Of a DNA stretch of 64,000 bases, positions 10,946 through 22,490 are shown piece by piece. The notes under the pieces were generated by a model. It worked only from the letters and a program-made list of their open reading frames with translations, was not told the origin of the DNA and did no database searches. The stretch is taken from positions 310,001 through 374,000 of the forward strand of contig JAPWGK010000006.1 of NCBI GenBank assembly GCA_029641185.1, in the 5' to 3' direction. Position 1 is the stretch's first letter, and the number at the start of each line of letters is the position of its first letter. The position numbers and the translations under genes were made by a program. Source of the DNA: Pseudofabraea citricarpa (lineage: Eukaryota; Ascomycota; Leotiomycetes; Helotiales; Dermateaceae).

Positions 10946-12117
10946 TGGTTTGCACTAGATTTTATAGAAATTTAGCTCGATTTCGAACCACCACGGAACT
11001 TGGCGGAAGTCCAAAAATAGCACGGAATCAATCGAAAGTTATTAGCAATCGAGAGTGGAGTAGGGTAGCGATATTCGGGGTAGCAGTAAACTGATCTACC
11101 ACGATCGTTGGGACGACGCACAGGACTTCCTATTCTTCCATGCAGATACTGTGGGATTCAACGACAGTTCGTGAATACTCACTGCTTTTCAGTCTGATTA
11201 CCCTCTGGCTTATACCATGATGTTCGAAAAGTAAAGAGGCATCACGACCAGCATCATGACTAGCATCGTCAACAGCACCCATCAGGATCTATCAACACAA
11301 CAAGAGGACCAGGACAACAATGCTCGATGAGCGACGAGGTCAACCACAGTAAGCAACCCATCCTATATGCACGGTAGGTCACTGGCAAGCTTAGGCCAAT
11401 CATGGAAGATATTTGCTGTGGTCTCATCTGTAGGGAACCCAAACAGTTTCCTTGAGCCCAGCAGTACACTCCGCTGCCCAGGACAGGGCACGAGCAATTG
11501 AGTACCCCGACACAAGAGACACATCTCATACGCTGTGAGAACAAGAAGGAAGAAAGCCAATGGCCACGGAGTTGTCTATGAAAGAGAACGGTGCAGCATG
11601 CACAGGTAGGCTCTGCAATCAAGACATCCAAACAGCACTGCTGCAGGCACCCGAGCCACCGGGAAACGACAGGGAAAGCCCAACGACTCTGTGTTTGCAG
11701 AGCAAACATGTCTACATGATAGACTTAGTATAAAACGGTAAGTAAGAACCTGATCGTTGGCAGCGAGAATATATCAACGAACTGACTGCCACAGGAGCAC
11801 AGGAACATCGATTATAGCATTCCCCACCATGTCATCATTGCCAAGACTCAAGACATGAGCTATATTGGACATGCTTCTTCATTGTGACATGGATTCCTGG
11901 AAGGCCTGCGGAACACTCAGCTCATCCACTTAGTACAAGCCGAATGTAACCAGACGACCAGACGACGCAAGAGGATACGACACGTGACCTCGCTTATGAA
12001 TAGGGGGCGAGGAGCAGCATGATGTGAGAATGTATGGTATTCGCTGCAATTTATAGTCTATATCCAATCAATGCAAGTATACAGAAATCGCTGACATGAG
12101 TCCACCAGGTGCGAATT

Positions 12118-14272
12118 CTACTTTCGCTTCGTGGCAGAGCCCTTTTTGGAGCTCCCAGTCACTTTCGACGCAACCTGATCCGCCTTCTTAGCACCCTCAA
12201 TGCCTACATCCACACTTGTGTCAGCTCCAGCAATCGAGGTGAGAGGCTTGTTCGCAATCTTCTCTTCCAATTCTTCATCGTCACCACCCTGGCCAAATTC
12301 GTTGACACGAGTGTAGTCAATCTTATACTTCCAGCTCTGGTAGAGGTATACAAAGAAGATAACATCGTCTCTCAAGGTTGCCAATCTATGCAGAGTTGGC
12401 ATTTTGATGGTGAATGCAAACAAATCATCAATGAAAGTGTTCAAGAACTTGTAGGTCATAGCTTTTGCTGGCATATGAGCTACTGACTTGAGGCGATAGT
12501 TGATGTATAGAGACGGCACCATCATCAGGAAACCATACGCATAGACGCTTCCGACAAGAGTTGCGATGACAAATGAGTACCAAGATTTATGGGTCTCATA
12601 CATCAGAGAATATCCGGCGTATGCCAAGAGAAGAGGCACAGCAACCATATAGAGATACTTGAACGCTACCTCGTCGTACTCTTTGGTCTTTTGCTCGGTT
12701 TCGGAAAGCTGATGCTTGTCTTCGAAGGCGATACGATACGGAATAAAGGCACCAGGAGCTTCTCGGACTCTGACATTGACAACTGTGGTAATCTTCCAAA
12801 ATTCAAGCAAGATACCCATGCCTTGACTGAAAAGAATCATCCAACTGGTATTCTCATTGTTGTCGAGCAGATACAAGAAAATGATGGTTTGCATGAAGAC
12901 GTTGGCGAGAATTGAGCGAACCGAGATTCCGACATTGTTCTTCTTGTTACGGAAATGGCTGATATCAGACTTGAAGGCGAGCATTTCAAAGATCATGTGG
13001 AAGATGCTGACGACCACTGTCGTACCGAGCAAGTATATATTGGTGTCGAGAAGAACCTCTTTGATCATTTCGAATTCGCTGCCATCACCACCACCTGGGA
13101 CAGAACCACCTGGTTATGTTAGTCGAAGAAATCGCTCGTGTGGGAAATCAACCTACCAGCTGCAGCAGTTCTAGCGCTCTGTTTGGCACCTTCATCAACA
13201 CTTGCAAGAATGCTAAATTTCCAGTTTGCTACATTGTTAAGATCAATATGCAGAGGCAAGCGAGTCACAGTCGAGTTCAAAGTCGTCATGTGGCTTCTTA
13301 ATTGCCAGAAGGTGTTGACAAACAGCACTGGATAGTACCACCCATTCTGTCCTGTTTCGTCGCGTGATCCACTTGGTTCCATGTGGACATATTGGCGGAC
13401 GGCTGGTTGCAAAGCTGGCAATTGCATGATTCCAGTGTCTGGAATAAACGAGAGGGTAAAGTTAGGGTGATAATGGGAAGTTATGACAGGTCCCGAGGGA
13501 ATTTCTTCTTCGGGCTAATTATCAAGTTAGCAGGTTTCTTCGACTCGAAAAAGCACCGCAAACCTCTTCGTCCTCATCGGCAGCAGCAAGAAGATTCTTC
13601 GTCTTCACGATTTTCTTCTGCAGAATATACTGCGTCAAAGGGCGGACGAAATGATAGGCTTTGGAAGGGTCGTATCCTGGAGTCGCGGGATCCAATTTGC
13701 TTCCGGAGATTCCCACGTAGAAGTGGCCCCACAGCGTACCATTGTTCTGGACTTCGTGTGGAACAGCAAAAGTGGTATCAATGACCCGGTTCTCCTTATA
13801 ATTGCCCAAAACAAAGCCTATTTCGTCCGCGACAATTCTCTCCCGCGCGACCTCTGCTAATGGAGTAGGAACGAATGACGGCGATACAACAATGGTGATA
13901 TCCATGGGGACATTCTCGGGCCAGATTGGTGCAATGCGCTGAGGCATTGGATTGTAGACAGCGCCTTCAGCAAGTTTGTCCGGGCGTGCATGGAAAGGAG
14001 GTATGGCGCCGGTGTTGGCTGGGACTTGCACCACAGCACCTGTCGCATCGGTCGTGGTGGTCGTCGCGCCCTTGTTTCCTCCAATCTTGGACATGAGCAA
14101 CTGCATTCCGACAAAGATGGCGATTCCCTGGAGAGCAGACTTCATCGTGGCCTGGCCAAAAAGCATCGTTAGCAAGTTTGTCAGTTGTCTGGCATAAGCT
14201 CTCACTCACGCTCATTCCGCCACCGTCCTGAGCTGGCGCACCGGCCGCTGCTGGTGCTGTTGGAGGAGGCAT
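12118..14272 (-). CDS. CLPTM1-family ER membrane protein
   Basis: Four exons: 14272-14210, 14151-13564, 13514-13157 and 13109-12118, with introns of 58, 49 and 47 nt. They join to 666 residues, the usual size for the cleft lip and palate transmembrane 1 family. The start MPPPTAPAAAGAPAQDGGGM is followed by a first membrane segment (GIAIFVGMQLLM) and a large lumenal/extracellular beta-rich domain (GTLWGHFYVGISGS, WYYPVLFVNTFWQL). Several helices follow in the last exon (YLLGTTVVVSIFHMIFEMLA, VPLLLAYAGYSLMY, SFVIATLVGSVYAYGFLMMV). Hallmarks such as MPTLHRLATLRDDVIFFVYLYQ are present. The tail is Lys-rich. Family members act in the ER membrane; a mammalian relative scrambles glycolipids. The exact role here is inferred. 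Confidence 0.92.
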
Positions 14273-14943
14273 TTCGAGGCTCGAGCAGAAGTTCTCTTGT
14301 TTGCTTCTTCTTCTTGATCTCTTGTTGGTCAAAGAAGGCGAAGGCGACGAGGACAACGTCGCGGTTTATTGAGCTAGAAGGCTGTGGATCGTCGGGAAGA
14401 CAGCTCTGTCGTGTCCAATAGGGAACGAAGCCTCCAAGCGTGGGGTTTCTCCAATTTTCGAGGCGAATTGGCGAGTTTGGCGGGCTGGCGGGTTGGCGAG
14501 CTGGCGAGGCGCAAGGAATGAATGCCTTAGTCACCCCCAGTGAGATGGATTTATTGCTGTACATCAGAACGGTGAGCCCCCAATATTCACTTGGAATACT
14601 TTGACTCATCTTCATCTATCTCTCTTTGCCTACAAATACTCAACCAAGCACGTCTTTGCACTTCTTCTTCTCCTTCCCTCATCAATCCGAGAAAACTCCT
14701 GCTTCACCTAGTTTGCTTCCCCACAGCTTGTCGATATCTGATAGATCAGCTTGTACTCCTGTAGCATCCTTGTTGTTCACTGAAACCACGGCACAGGTAC
14801 ACCTTCACCATATTTGCTTTTCGAGAAAACCCCCTTCTGACTTTTTTCAGCTTGTGGAAGGAACCTGTTCCAATCACCAGATTCCCGCCTTGCAAACTCC
14901 CCCTTGGCCACGCGACCAGTCATCTGTAGTCTTACTCTGAAGG

Positions 14944-14951
14944 TATATAAA
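14944..14951 (+). promoter_or_regulatory. TATA box of the LOG gene
   Basis: TATATAAA lies 77 nt before the LOG ATG at 15028. It is followed in the leader (about 14971-15003) by three near-identical copies of AGCAACTTCCT. Confidence 0.6.
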
Positions 14952-15027
14952 GCACACTCTACAACTTTCAAGCAACTTCCTAGCAACTTCCTAGCAACTT
15001 CCTAACAACAATCCTACAGACTAAACA

Positions 15028-16074
15028 ATGGCTTCCGGCGGCGTTTCACCAGCACCAGAACCAGTAAACACTGGCGATGTTATCATGACCAGCAACGGAG
15101 ATGCAATGATCACCGGTGGTCATCTTGCAAACTCTAATGGCAAGACGATCATGACCAATGGCGGCACCAACGGCAGTATCCCCCTCGCTACCTCTGATCA
15201 GATCAAGGTATGCGTCTTCATGGGTGCTTCTCCGGGGTCATCTCCTGCACATATGGCAGCTGCAAGATCCCTTGCCCAAGCAATGGCCGACCAAAATATT
15301 GGTATGTAGATTCCCGTCACGCGGATAGCCTTGCGTCACCTTCCACAAATCCACATGTGGCCTTGTCAAACTCCTGTCATTTGTCGGGCTTCTGGAAGTC
15401 TCCGAAGAACAACAATAAATCCCGAGAGATCTCGTCGAACCCACAAAGCATCACACATGTTCCTCGAAACTCTCGAGTGAATTCGCTGCGGTTCTTGCTG
15501 ACGTTTCATAGGGTTGGTCTACGGAGGAGGCACCGTTGGGCTGATGGGAGAGCTAGCAAAGACTCTCGTTTCACTCAAAGGTCCTCAAGCAGTCCATGGA
15601 ATAATTCCCTTGCCACTCGTTAAGTACGAACGAAGCGATCAATCCGAAGACGCTTCTCAGAACAAGGGTGTCGAGGGAGTACCCAAGTACGACACCTACG
15701 GACGTACCACGGTCGTCAAGGATATGCACACCAGAAAGCAGATGATGACTTCCGAGGTCCTATCAGGGGCCAAGGGTAGCGGATTCATCGCTCTGAGCGG
15801 AGGATACGGAACGATGGAAGAGCTGATGGAGGTAGTCACGTGGAACCAGCTAGGTATTCACCAGCAAGGAATCGTTCTCTACAACGTCGATGGATTCTGG
15901 GACGGCATTATTTCCTGGGTTAAGAACAGCGTGGAGGCAGGGTTCATCTCAGAGGGAAACGGAGATATCATCAAGAGTGCCACCACGGCAGAGGCAGCTC
16001 TGAAGGAGTTAATGGACTACGAACCGAGTGCGGGGCGGTTCAAGCTAGAATGGGGCAATGTATCTCAGACTTAG
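15028..16074 (+). CDS. LOG-family cytokinin riboside 5'-monophosphate phosphoribohydrolase
   Basis: Two exons, 15028-15301 and 15512-16074 (intron 210 nt), give 278 residues. The LOG-type Rossmann fold shows CVFMGASPGSSPAH near residue 60, VYGGGTVGLMG at about 92-103 and the nucleotide-binding signature ALSGGYGTMEE at about 190. Family enzymes cleave the ribose phosphate from cytokinin nucleotides or other nucleoside monophosphates to release the free base. The usual PGGxGT motif reads SGGYGT here. The first 55 residues are a Thr/Asn/Gly-rich, likely disordered extension with repeated IMT and ITGG-like units, absent from the minimal LOG fold. A TATA box is present upstream. Whether the natural substrate is a cytokinin in this fungus is unknown. 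Confidence 0.9.
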
Positions 16075-16818
16075 GTTCTCGGGATCTCAGGTATCAGGAT
16101 AGCTAGCATCTGCATGGCAAGAGGCGTTCGTTCTGTTCATAGATGATGGATTGGATGGGTAATAAATAAAAAAGCCTTCTACCTCGCCTCGCCTCTGCTG
16201 TGCCTCAAAGGAATTGCAGCCAAGCCTGACTCACCTAGAAGATACTCCACCGGTTTGCCATTTAGTGCAATGAAGGAAGAAAATATCCTCTCCTTCAAGT
16301 CAGCTGCTGCCATCTAAATCCCGCAATAGGTGACTCATTCCGAGTTGGAGGGAATCAGCTTCACCGGCTGAATTGGTAAACAGATACTGTAGAGTTTGTG
16401 TTTCCTAGCACTGGATCTGAGTTTTGCTGAAGTTTGATTGCGATATGCTTCGAGTCTAGTTGAGACCAGATGGTCGACTTAAAAGTAAAGAAAGAGGCAG
16501 ATGTTTCAGTCGCTTAGCACGAGTTTTTGTCCAAGAACTAAATATCACAATGTACAATCAGTAAATGGGAAGATAGGCAGATGGTCTTGATCTTGAGCCT
16601 GGGAGAGGTACTTATGAAGAAGAACAAATTGGCCAGATACAAGTTTGTAGAAAATTGAGGGCCTCCACTTCCCGTGAGGGTAGTATGGGTGGCTTTTTAT
16701 TTACCAGCAGCATGAAACGAGTGAATCTATCTATCGGAAATATCAAAAAGTTGATACACTACTTCCTACAAGTGGACCAGTGTCCAGAGACCTAAAACCT
16801 TCACCGATTCATCATACA
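16075..16818. other. Intergenic between convergent genes
   Basis: 744 bp between the 3' ends of the LOG gene and the SDR gene. No open frame or repeat worth naming; expected 3' untranslated regions. Confidence 0.4.
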
Positions 16819-18077
16819 TCAAGTCCCTACAGCACTCGCAGCAAGATTTTCAGACTTATTCCCGCCAGAGAGTGCGGCTCTGCCAACGTCACTCTTGAAG
16901 ATATCCACCGCACAGCTGACCTCGACAAAGTCTTCTAGTTCCTCGCTGACCGTCTTCAGTTTCTCTTTCACACTCGCTACCCCTTCATACCCGACAATGT
17001 GTCTTGCCGGGGGGTTCTCATGGCCACCAATGGCTGTGAGTGCGTGTACGGTCTCCAGCACTAGCCGGTCCCTCGCTTCGAGTGGTAAACGTGGATAGCG
17101 GGATACAATACGGCTTTGCGTGCTAGGCTTCCCTTTGGCATCACTGAATCGTGTTTCGGGGTTTAGATTAACGACATTGCTTAAAATGTCCCGAAGACCG
17201 GGAGCCGGGTTATTACTGCTCTCATATTGAGGTAACTGAGGCGCAAAGGTGATTTTGTTGGACAGGACTGGGATCTCCTTGTTGGGCTGGACGATGGTCA
17301 TTTTGATATTGAAGGGAGCAATTTCATACGCTAGAGAATCGCAATAACCCTCCAGTGCCCACGTGGAAGCGCAATACATAGGCATGCCAGGTGTGCCAAT
17401 GTGCCCCGTTATACCCGTTACGATTATAATGTGGCCGGTATGCTTTTCGCGAAGGAGCGGGAGGGTGGCTCGCATGAAGTTGACTTGGCTGAAGAAGATG
17501 ACCTCGAATTGGTCGCGGACGAGGTTTTGTGTTGCTGAGGTTGTGGATAATTCCTCGACAGTTCCCACCACAGCTAGTAACTACATCAGTATGTGACACA
17601 AAAGTAGTGTCAGGAACGTGTTACCTTCGGACGTGCAACATAACAAAATATCAATCCTCCCGAACGTCTCTACAGCTTCCGCGACTGCGGCGCCGCACTG
17701 TCCCATTATCCTCCCATCGCACCTGATCCCGCGTATTCTGTCCTTCCATCCCTCCCTATCCTTCCTGTCGCTCTTACACTCGTTTATCAGCTCTCTAAAC
17801 TCGGCACTCCTCTCTTCGTCCTCAATTTCTGACGGTGGCAGACCCGCTGCAACGTAATCCCCATGAGCAAGAAGGAGGCGGATCAACCTCACAATAAGCG
17901 GCGACAGGGCGGAAGTAATAAACCATACGCGAGGAGAGTTATGTGTAGCTATGGTGGAACTTGTCAGTAAGTGAATGAAGAAGTGCGGGGAGAGAGGGAC
18001 ATACGGAATGAGGCGGGAGGAATTGGAAGTTTTGGTTCTTTCGAAGAACCACTCTCAGACATCTTACGCTCAGACAT
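16819..18077 (-). CDS. Short-chain dehydrogenase/reductase-like protein, probably catalytically dead
   Basis: Exons 18077-18005, 17948-17625 and 17573-16819 (introns 56 and 51 nt) give 383 residues in frame. The fold is that of a classical SDR: a first strand VWFITSA, then HGDYVAAG, GRIDILL, VVGTVEEL, HIIIVTGITGHIG and YCASTWALEGYCDSLAYEI. Key sites are altered. The cofactor motif TGxxxGxG reads TSALSPL, the NNAG motif reads CCTS, and the catalytic YxxxK reads YCAST, with ACG where a Lys codon would be. The reading frame and introns are intact, so this looks like a retained pseudo-enzyme rather than a decayed gene. It is transcribed divergently from the PABA synthase gene (354 bp apart), which may mean shared control. 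Role unknown. Confidence 0.85.
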
Positions 18078-18431
18078 GCTGAAAGATTCAGGTCGTCACG
18101 ATAGCAGAAACATATTTGAGCTTGGGATCAAGGATTCAATAAAAGTAGACGCAAGGCGTCGGCAGTTGATGTCAAGTATCGCAAGGCTGCAGATGGAGAA
18201 ATAACTGCCGTCTACTTCAAGGTTTGGATTGGCTGAACAGTTGCGGAACTGCAGCCTCGTGCGGGCCATGCAAGGCTACTTTCCACCCAGCGGATATTGT
18301 AGGCACGATTATCATTTTTCGGTCGCGGATCCGAGCTGAAATTCTCTCTCCTCCAACCCAAGCAGCATTGCTATTGTGTATGTCTTGAGACGACTTCGGG
18401 TGCTTCTTGCGTCTCTGGGAATTCTGCCGAC

Positions 18432-20927
18432 ATGCTCGTGCCGAAACCTCTTGTCTTGTTCATCGATGCCTACGATTCCTTCTCCTCCAACATCATCTCG
18501 CTCCTGGAAACGTCCCTGTCTTGTACCGTCCGCACTATCAAAATCGACAATGCAGTTCTTTCAACTCCAGAGCTCTTGCATGCTGAACTCAGACATTATG
18601 CCGCTGTAGTTTGTGGACCTGGTCCGGGACATCCGGCCAACGAGAAAGATGTCGGAATCATGAGCAGGATTTGGAGATTGTGCGACGAGGAGACCTTGCC
18701 AGTCCTGGGTGTCTGTCTGGGCTTCCAAAACCTATGCCTAGAATTTGGAGGCGAAGTTCGCAGACTCCGCGCTCCTATGCACGGCATTGTTCGGAGGGTA
18801 AACCACGTTGGAGAGATCCCCGGATCGGATGACTCAATCTTTAGCGGTGTTGGTGATGTTCGAGCTACGCTCTATCACAGCTTATGCGTGGATATTGGGC
18901 AGGATGGCATTTCAGATGGCACATGGCATGATCAAAAGTGGCGAATCCCGAAAACCGCTCCCGAATTGCTACCTCTGGCTTGGGTTGAGGCAGAGACAGG
19001 CTGGCCAGACGATGAGCGGATTTTGATGGCTGTCAAACACGCGACGAAACCTTTCTGGGGACTGCAATATCATCCGGAATCGATTTGTACAAACATTGAG
19101 AGCCGATGGGTCATCAAGAATTGGTTCAAATACGCCCAAAGATGGAATCGAGAAATGAGGGTACACAAGGCTGGCTTGGAAGGGGCCATACAAGGAGAAC
19201 TTGCAACAAGAACCAGCCTCCTATCTCAATTTGAATCCATCCAAAGACTGTCTTCGAATTTTGGATATTCTTCAGCATTCGAGTCACGAAAACCGAACGC
19301 GAGTCATAACAATCTTGAGGCCAGTCTTGGCTCAGTCTACAAATCGCGAACGATCGAATTGCCAACAGGCTTTTCCGTGGCCGATTTCGTGGAGCAGAAT
19401 CGTAGCATGACGGGAGAAAATATCATATTTGAGTCATCTAATGCTAATGTCAACTCTGTTGGTACTGTAAATGTTCGAGGTAGATATAGTATCATTGCTA
19501 TGGATGCCGATTCATGGAGAATAGAATACACGGTTGGGAATGATTTTCTCACATCTTCACAGCGAAATCCCAGCGATCCAGGAAAAGCTACTAAATGGAA
19601 GCTGCCTCTTGAGCCATATGGGGGTATCTGGCAGTTTATGAGCCACTATGTCAACCAAAAGCGTATTATCCACGGCAATGAGGATTCTCCTTTCTGGGGA
19701 GGCTTTATGGGATATACCACGTATGAGATGGGACTCGAAGGCATTAACGTGGAATCTGGATCCCGTAACCAGTCTCGTCCAGATTTATGTTTTGCTTGGA
19801 TCGATCACAGTATTGTGATTGACCACGTCAAAAACAAAATTTATGTCCAGGGTCTTGAGAAGCCCAAAACTAAGGATTCATGGGCCGAAACAATGGCCCA
19901 GCAGCTACTGTTATCTTTCCACGGAAAGAATACGGAATCGCGACAGGGCTCAGCATCAAAATTTATGAACGTCACGGCTTTTACACCCAAGGATCATGAG
20001 TACGAGTCCAAGGTTAGTCTGTGCCAAGACTATATCCGTAGCGGTGACTCCTATGAGTTGTGTCTTACAGATCAAACTATCGTTACACTACCCCGGGTCG
20101 ACCAAGAGATGTATAGCGAACTTGGAGAAACAAAGACAGATGGTCAACCGACTTCATCCTGGTCACTTTACAAGACTTTGCGTCAACGTCAACCTGCACC
20201 GTTCGGTTCATACGTCCGGCTAGGAAATATGACCTTCGTCTCTTCATCCCCAGAGCGATTTGTAGCGTGGGATGACCGGACTGGGAAATGTTCATTGCGA
20301 CCTATGAAAGGCACAGTGAAAAAGTCCCCATCGGTCAAAACTCTCGAGCAGGCCAATGCTCTCTTGCAAATACCAAAAGAACAAGCTGAGAATCTGATGA
20401 TTGTCGATTTGGTACGGCATGATCTTCACAGCGTTTTAGGGAGTGGTAACGTTCAAGTCCCTCGCTTGATGGTTGTTGAAGAGTACGCGTCAGTGTTCAC
20501 CATGATCTCAGTAGTAGAAGGCCATATTCCTTCGCCACTTGAATACACTAGCTCAGAGAGCACTTTGGAAGAACTTGCCAAAGCTCACAGTACACGATAC
20601 ACAGGAATTGATGTACTTGCAGCTTCTCTGCCACCAGGAAGCATGACAGGAGCGCCTAAGAAACGAAGTTGTGAAATTCTTCGAGGAATCGAAGGCGGCA
20701 AGGACAGGAGTTTGTATTCTGGAGTAGTAGGATATATGGATGTTGGCGGTCGTGGAGACTTTAGTGTTTCTATTCGCTGCATGTTCCGCTGGGACGATGA
20801 AGATCAGGATGGCAGAGAGACGTGGCACATCGGAGCTGGTGGAGCTGTGACGGCTCTCAGCACGCCCGTGGGCGAGAGAGAAGAGATGCTTACGAAACTG
20901 GGGGGTACTTTAGGTATATTTGATTGA
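18432..20927 (+). CDS. ABZ1: Bifunctional aminodeoxychorismate (PABA) synthase
   Basis: Intronless, 831 residues. The enzyme converts chorismate plus glutamine to 4-amino-4-deoxychorismate, the precursor of p-aminobenzoate for folate. Residues 1-225 are a class I glutamine amidotransferase: DAYDSFSSN, CGPGPGHP, the nucleophile Cys in GVCLGFQ and the His/Glu pair in QYHPES. From about 330 comes the chorismate-binding TrpE/PabB-like domain, with SSSPERFV, LRPMKGTVKK, LMIVDLVRHDL and PPGSMTGAPKKRS near the C-terminus. The fused PabA-PabB arrangement matches yeast Abz1. The frame is complete with all active-site elements, so it should be functional in the cytosol. Confidence 0.95.
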   Translation: MLVPKPLVLFIDAYDSFSSNIISLLETSLSCTVRTIKIDNAVLSTPELLHAELRHYAAVVCGPGPGHPANEKDVGIMSRIWRLCDEETLPVLGVCLGFQNLCLEFGGEVRRLRAPMHGIVRRVNHVGEIPGSDDSIFSGVGDVRATLYHSLCVDIGQDGISDGTWHDQKWRIPKTAPELLPLAWVEAETGWPDDERILMAVKHATKPFWGLQYHPESICTNIESRWVIKNWFKYAQRWNREMRVHKAGLEGAIQGELATRTSLLSQFESIQRLSSNFGYSSAFESRKPNASHNNLEASLGSVYKSRTIELPTGFSVADFVEQNRSMTGENIIFESSNANVNSVGTVNVRGRYSIIAMDADSWRIEYTVGNDFLTSSQRNPSDPGKATKWKLPLEPYGGIWQFMSHYVNQKRIIHGNEDSPFWGGFMGYTTYEMGLEGINVESGSRNQSRPDLCFAWIDHSIVIDHVKNKIYVQGLEKPKTKDSWAETMAQQLLLSFHGKNTESRQGSASKFMNVTAFTPKDHEYESKVSLCQDYIRSGDSYELCLTDQTIVTLPRVDQEMYSELGETKTDGQPTSSWSLYKTLRQRQPAPFGSYVRLGNMTFVSSSPERFVAWDDRTGKCSLRPMKGTVKKSPSVKTLEQANALLQIPKEQAENLMIVDLVRHDLHSVLGSGNVQVPRLMVVEEYASVFTMISVVEGHIPSPLEYTSSESTLEELAKAHSTRYTGIDVLAASLPPGSMTGAPKKRSCEILRGIEGGKDRSLYSGVVGYMDVGGRGDFSVSIRCMFRWDDEDQDGRETWHIGAGGAVTALSTPVGEREEMLTKLGGTLGIFD

Positions 20928-21434
20928 CTTTGATTTTGGAGTTTGGATGGCTATTTCAGGATTAGGGGTGGGTTTAGAAGGAATACTCAACGTATTTAGA
21001 TGGATGACGGACATATGGTGGCGTTGCATAGGGTGGGAAATGGGTGGATGGAGGCACAACATATGGGTGGTACATTACCTTTTACTCAACGATACCCACG
21101 GAATAGAATTTTGTTAGAGCCGCTGTTTGTTCTAACAATAATTGCATACAAGGGGCTTTGAGTGAGAACGAATAGATGGACAAAAGTAACGCCAGTCTCA
21201 GTGTCCACAGATGAAACGCCAGATACCAGAACAAATCTGATAGTAACAAGTACAATGAATACCAATTCAATTGCTGCCGATCCATACGAATGCCAATAAC
21301 CGTAATCCTGAGTGCCGCTGAATAAATGCTTTACAACAGATACAGAAAAAGCTCACGCCTCCCTCCCCCGTATGACTGTCCAAACCTAATCCTTTCTTGA
21401 TTCCTTTCGTCGAATATTTCCACTACTGAGCCTC
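20928..21434. other. Intergenic between convergent genes
   Basis: 507 bp between the stop codons of the PABA synthase and VPS55 genes. No gene seen. Confidence 0.4.
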
Positions 21435-21979
21435 TTAGAATTCTTGCTCTTCTTGGAAGAACATGCCGAAACTGATGATGGTTCCGTAGATAAGAAGTCC
21501 ACCGATGATAGACATGACCATAGCGGGGAACTGGATGATATTCGAATGCGCCAGGACTGCTGGGAGGGCTATAATATTTCATGAGTGATTAGCAACATTA
21601 TTGCAGTTCTTAATTATCGTACGGCTTGAGCAAAGTAAGAGAAAGAGTAGCGGGGAGAAATCCACAACGTACCAACACCCATCAACACCAGGAACCCAGT
21701 GCAGAACTTGCCAAAATCCACCACGGCATTACCTGACGACTCGACGAAATCATCGGGGTTGGCGCAGCGTCCGCAGATCCAGTTTGGGAGAGGCGCTATA
21801 ACATAGGTGGCTACGACGAGGAGAGGTAGGTATTGGTGGAAGAGGGCGCACGAGAGAATGACCAGGAGGAAACCAATGGCTAACACCTATTCGCAAGCTT
21901 GTTAGCAGGTATACAAGAGATCTTGAGGATATTGACGTACAAATGACAGGGAAATTATCGTCTTGAGTCCGGCCGTCAT
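21435..21979 (-). CDS. VPS55: Vacuolar protein sorting protein Vps55
   Basis: Three exons, 21979-21941, 21886-21673 and 21568-21435, joining in phase to 128 residues. It is a small four-helix membrane protein of the Vps55/OB-RGRP (endospanin) family. Diagnostic parts are MTAGLKTIISLSF, the first helix VLAIGFLLVILSCALF, then YVIAPLPNWICGRC, FGKFCTGFLVLMG, and IIGGLLIYGTIISFGMFF. With Vps68 it works at late endosomes in transport to the vacuole. The size fits the family. It is divergent from the proteasome alpha6 gene with 511 bp between ATGs. Confidence 0.95.
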
Positions 21980-22490
21980 GATGAGGGTTGGAGGGGAGGC
22001 TGTCTACGTGGTGGGATGGAGGAGGTTGGATGCGCCGGGTGGAAGTTCGGGTTGCCCTCGTCCGCCAGGGAAATGCTATTCAGTCGCTTGCGAGAGAGAG
22101 ATGTTGTATTCCGCTCAGTTTCCTGGCGATTTGAGTTCTGAAGTCGTGGGGGAGTTGCTTGCTACCTGCGGAGTTGTCGTCGTCGTAACCTGAACTATGA
22201 AGCTTGGTCCTGAGGCTCAATCCACCTCGCGCTCGCGCCAATCTAATCTTGGCGCAACGAGGACAGCGAGCGGCAAGACGTTTCTCCACACCCGAGATCC
22301 GCGCGTAGTGTGTACCGTAGCTTGCATTGGAGCTTGCGGTTGCTCGTCAGCGTGTCTGCCTCCCTCGAAAGTCCTCAAAGCACAAGCCCAACCTCAGTCT
22401 GTCCCCGCAACCTCTCCCATCCCCGAATAATCCCCCATTCCAATCCTATTCCCTCTACACCGCAGCCCCGAAGCTGCGTAATTCGCCATC

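Larger units (their letters stand above)
8674..12117. other. Gene-poor stretch of about 3.4 kb
   Basis: No confident gene. It contains a (CCA)n tract at about 9200-9220, a weak basic ORF (listed separately), the twin hairpin repeats at about 9896-10135 and a GAA/GAT purine microsatellite at about 10800-10940. The open frames at 10306-10653, 10725-10955 and 11269-11709 have biased or Cys/Trp-rich translations without any domain and probably reflect composition. Confidence 0.4.

Noticed and set aside
11269..11709. Minus-strand 146-residue frame
   Set aside because: Cys/Trp-rich translation without domain, repeats or context; reads like chance.
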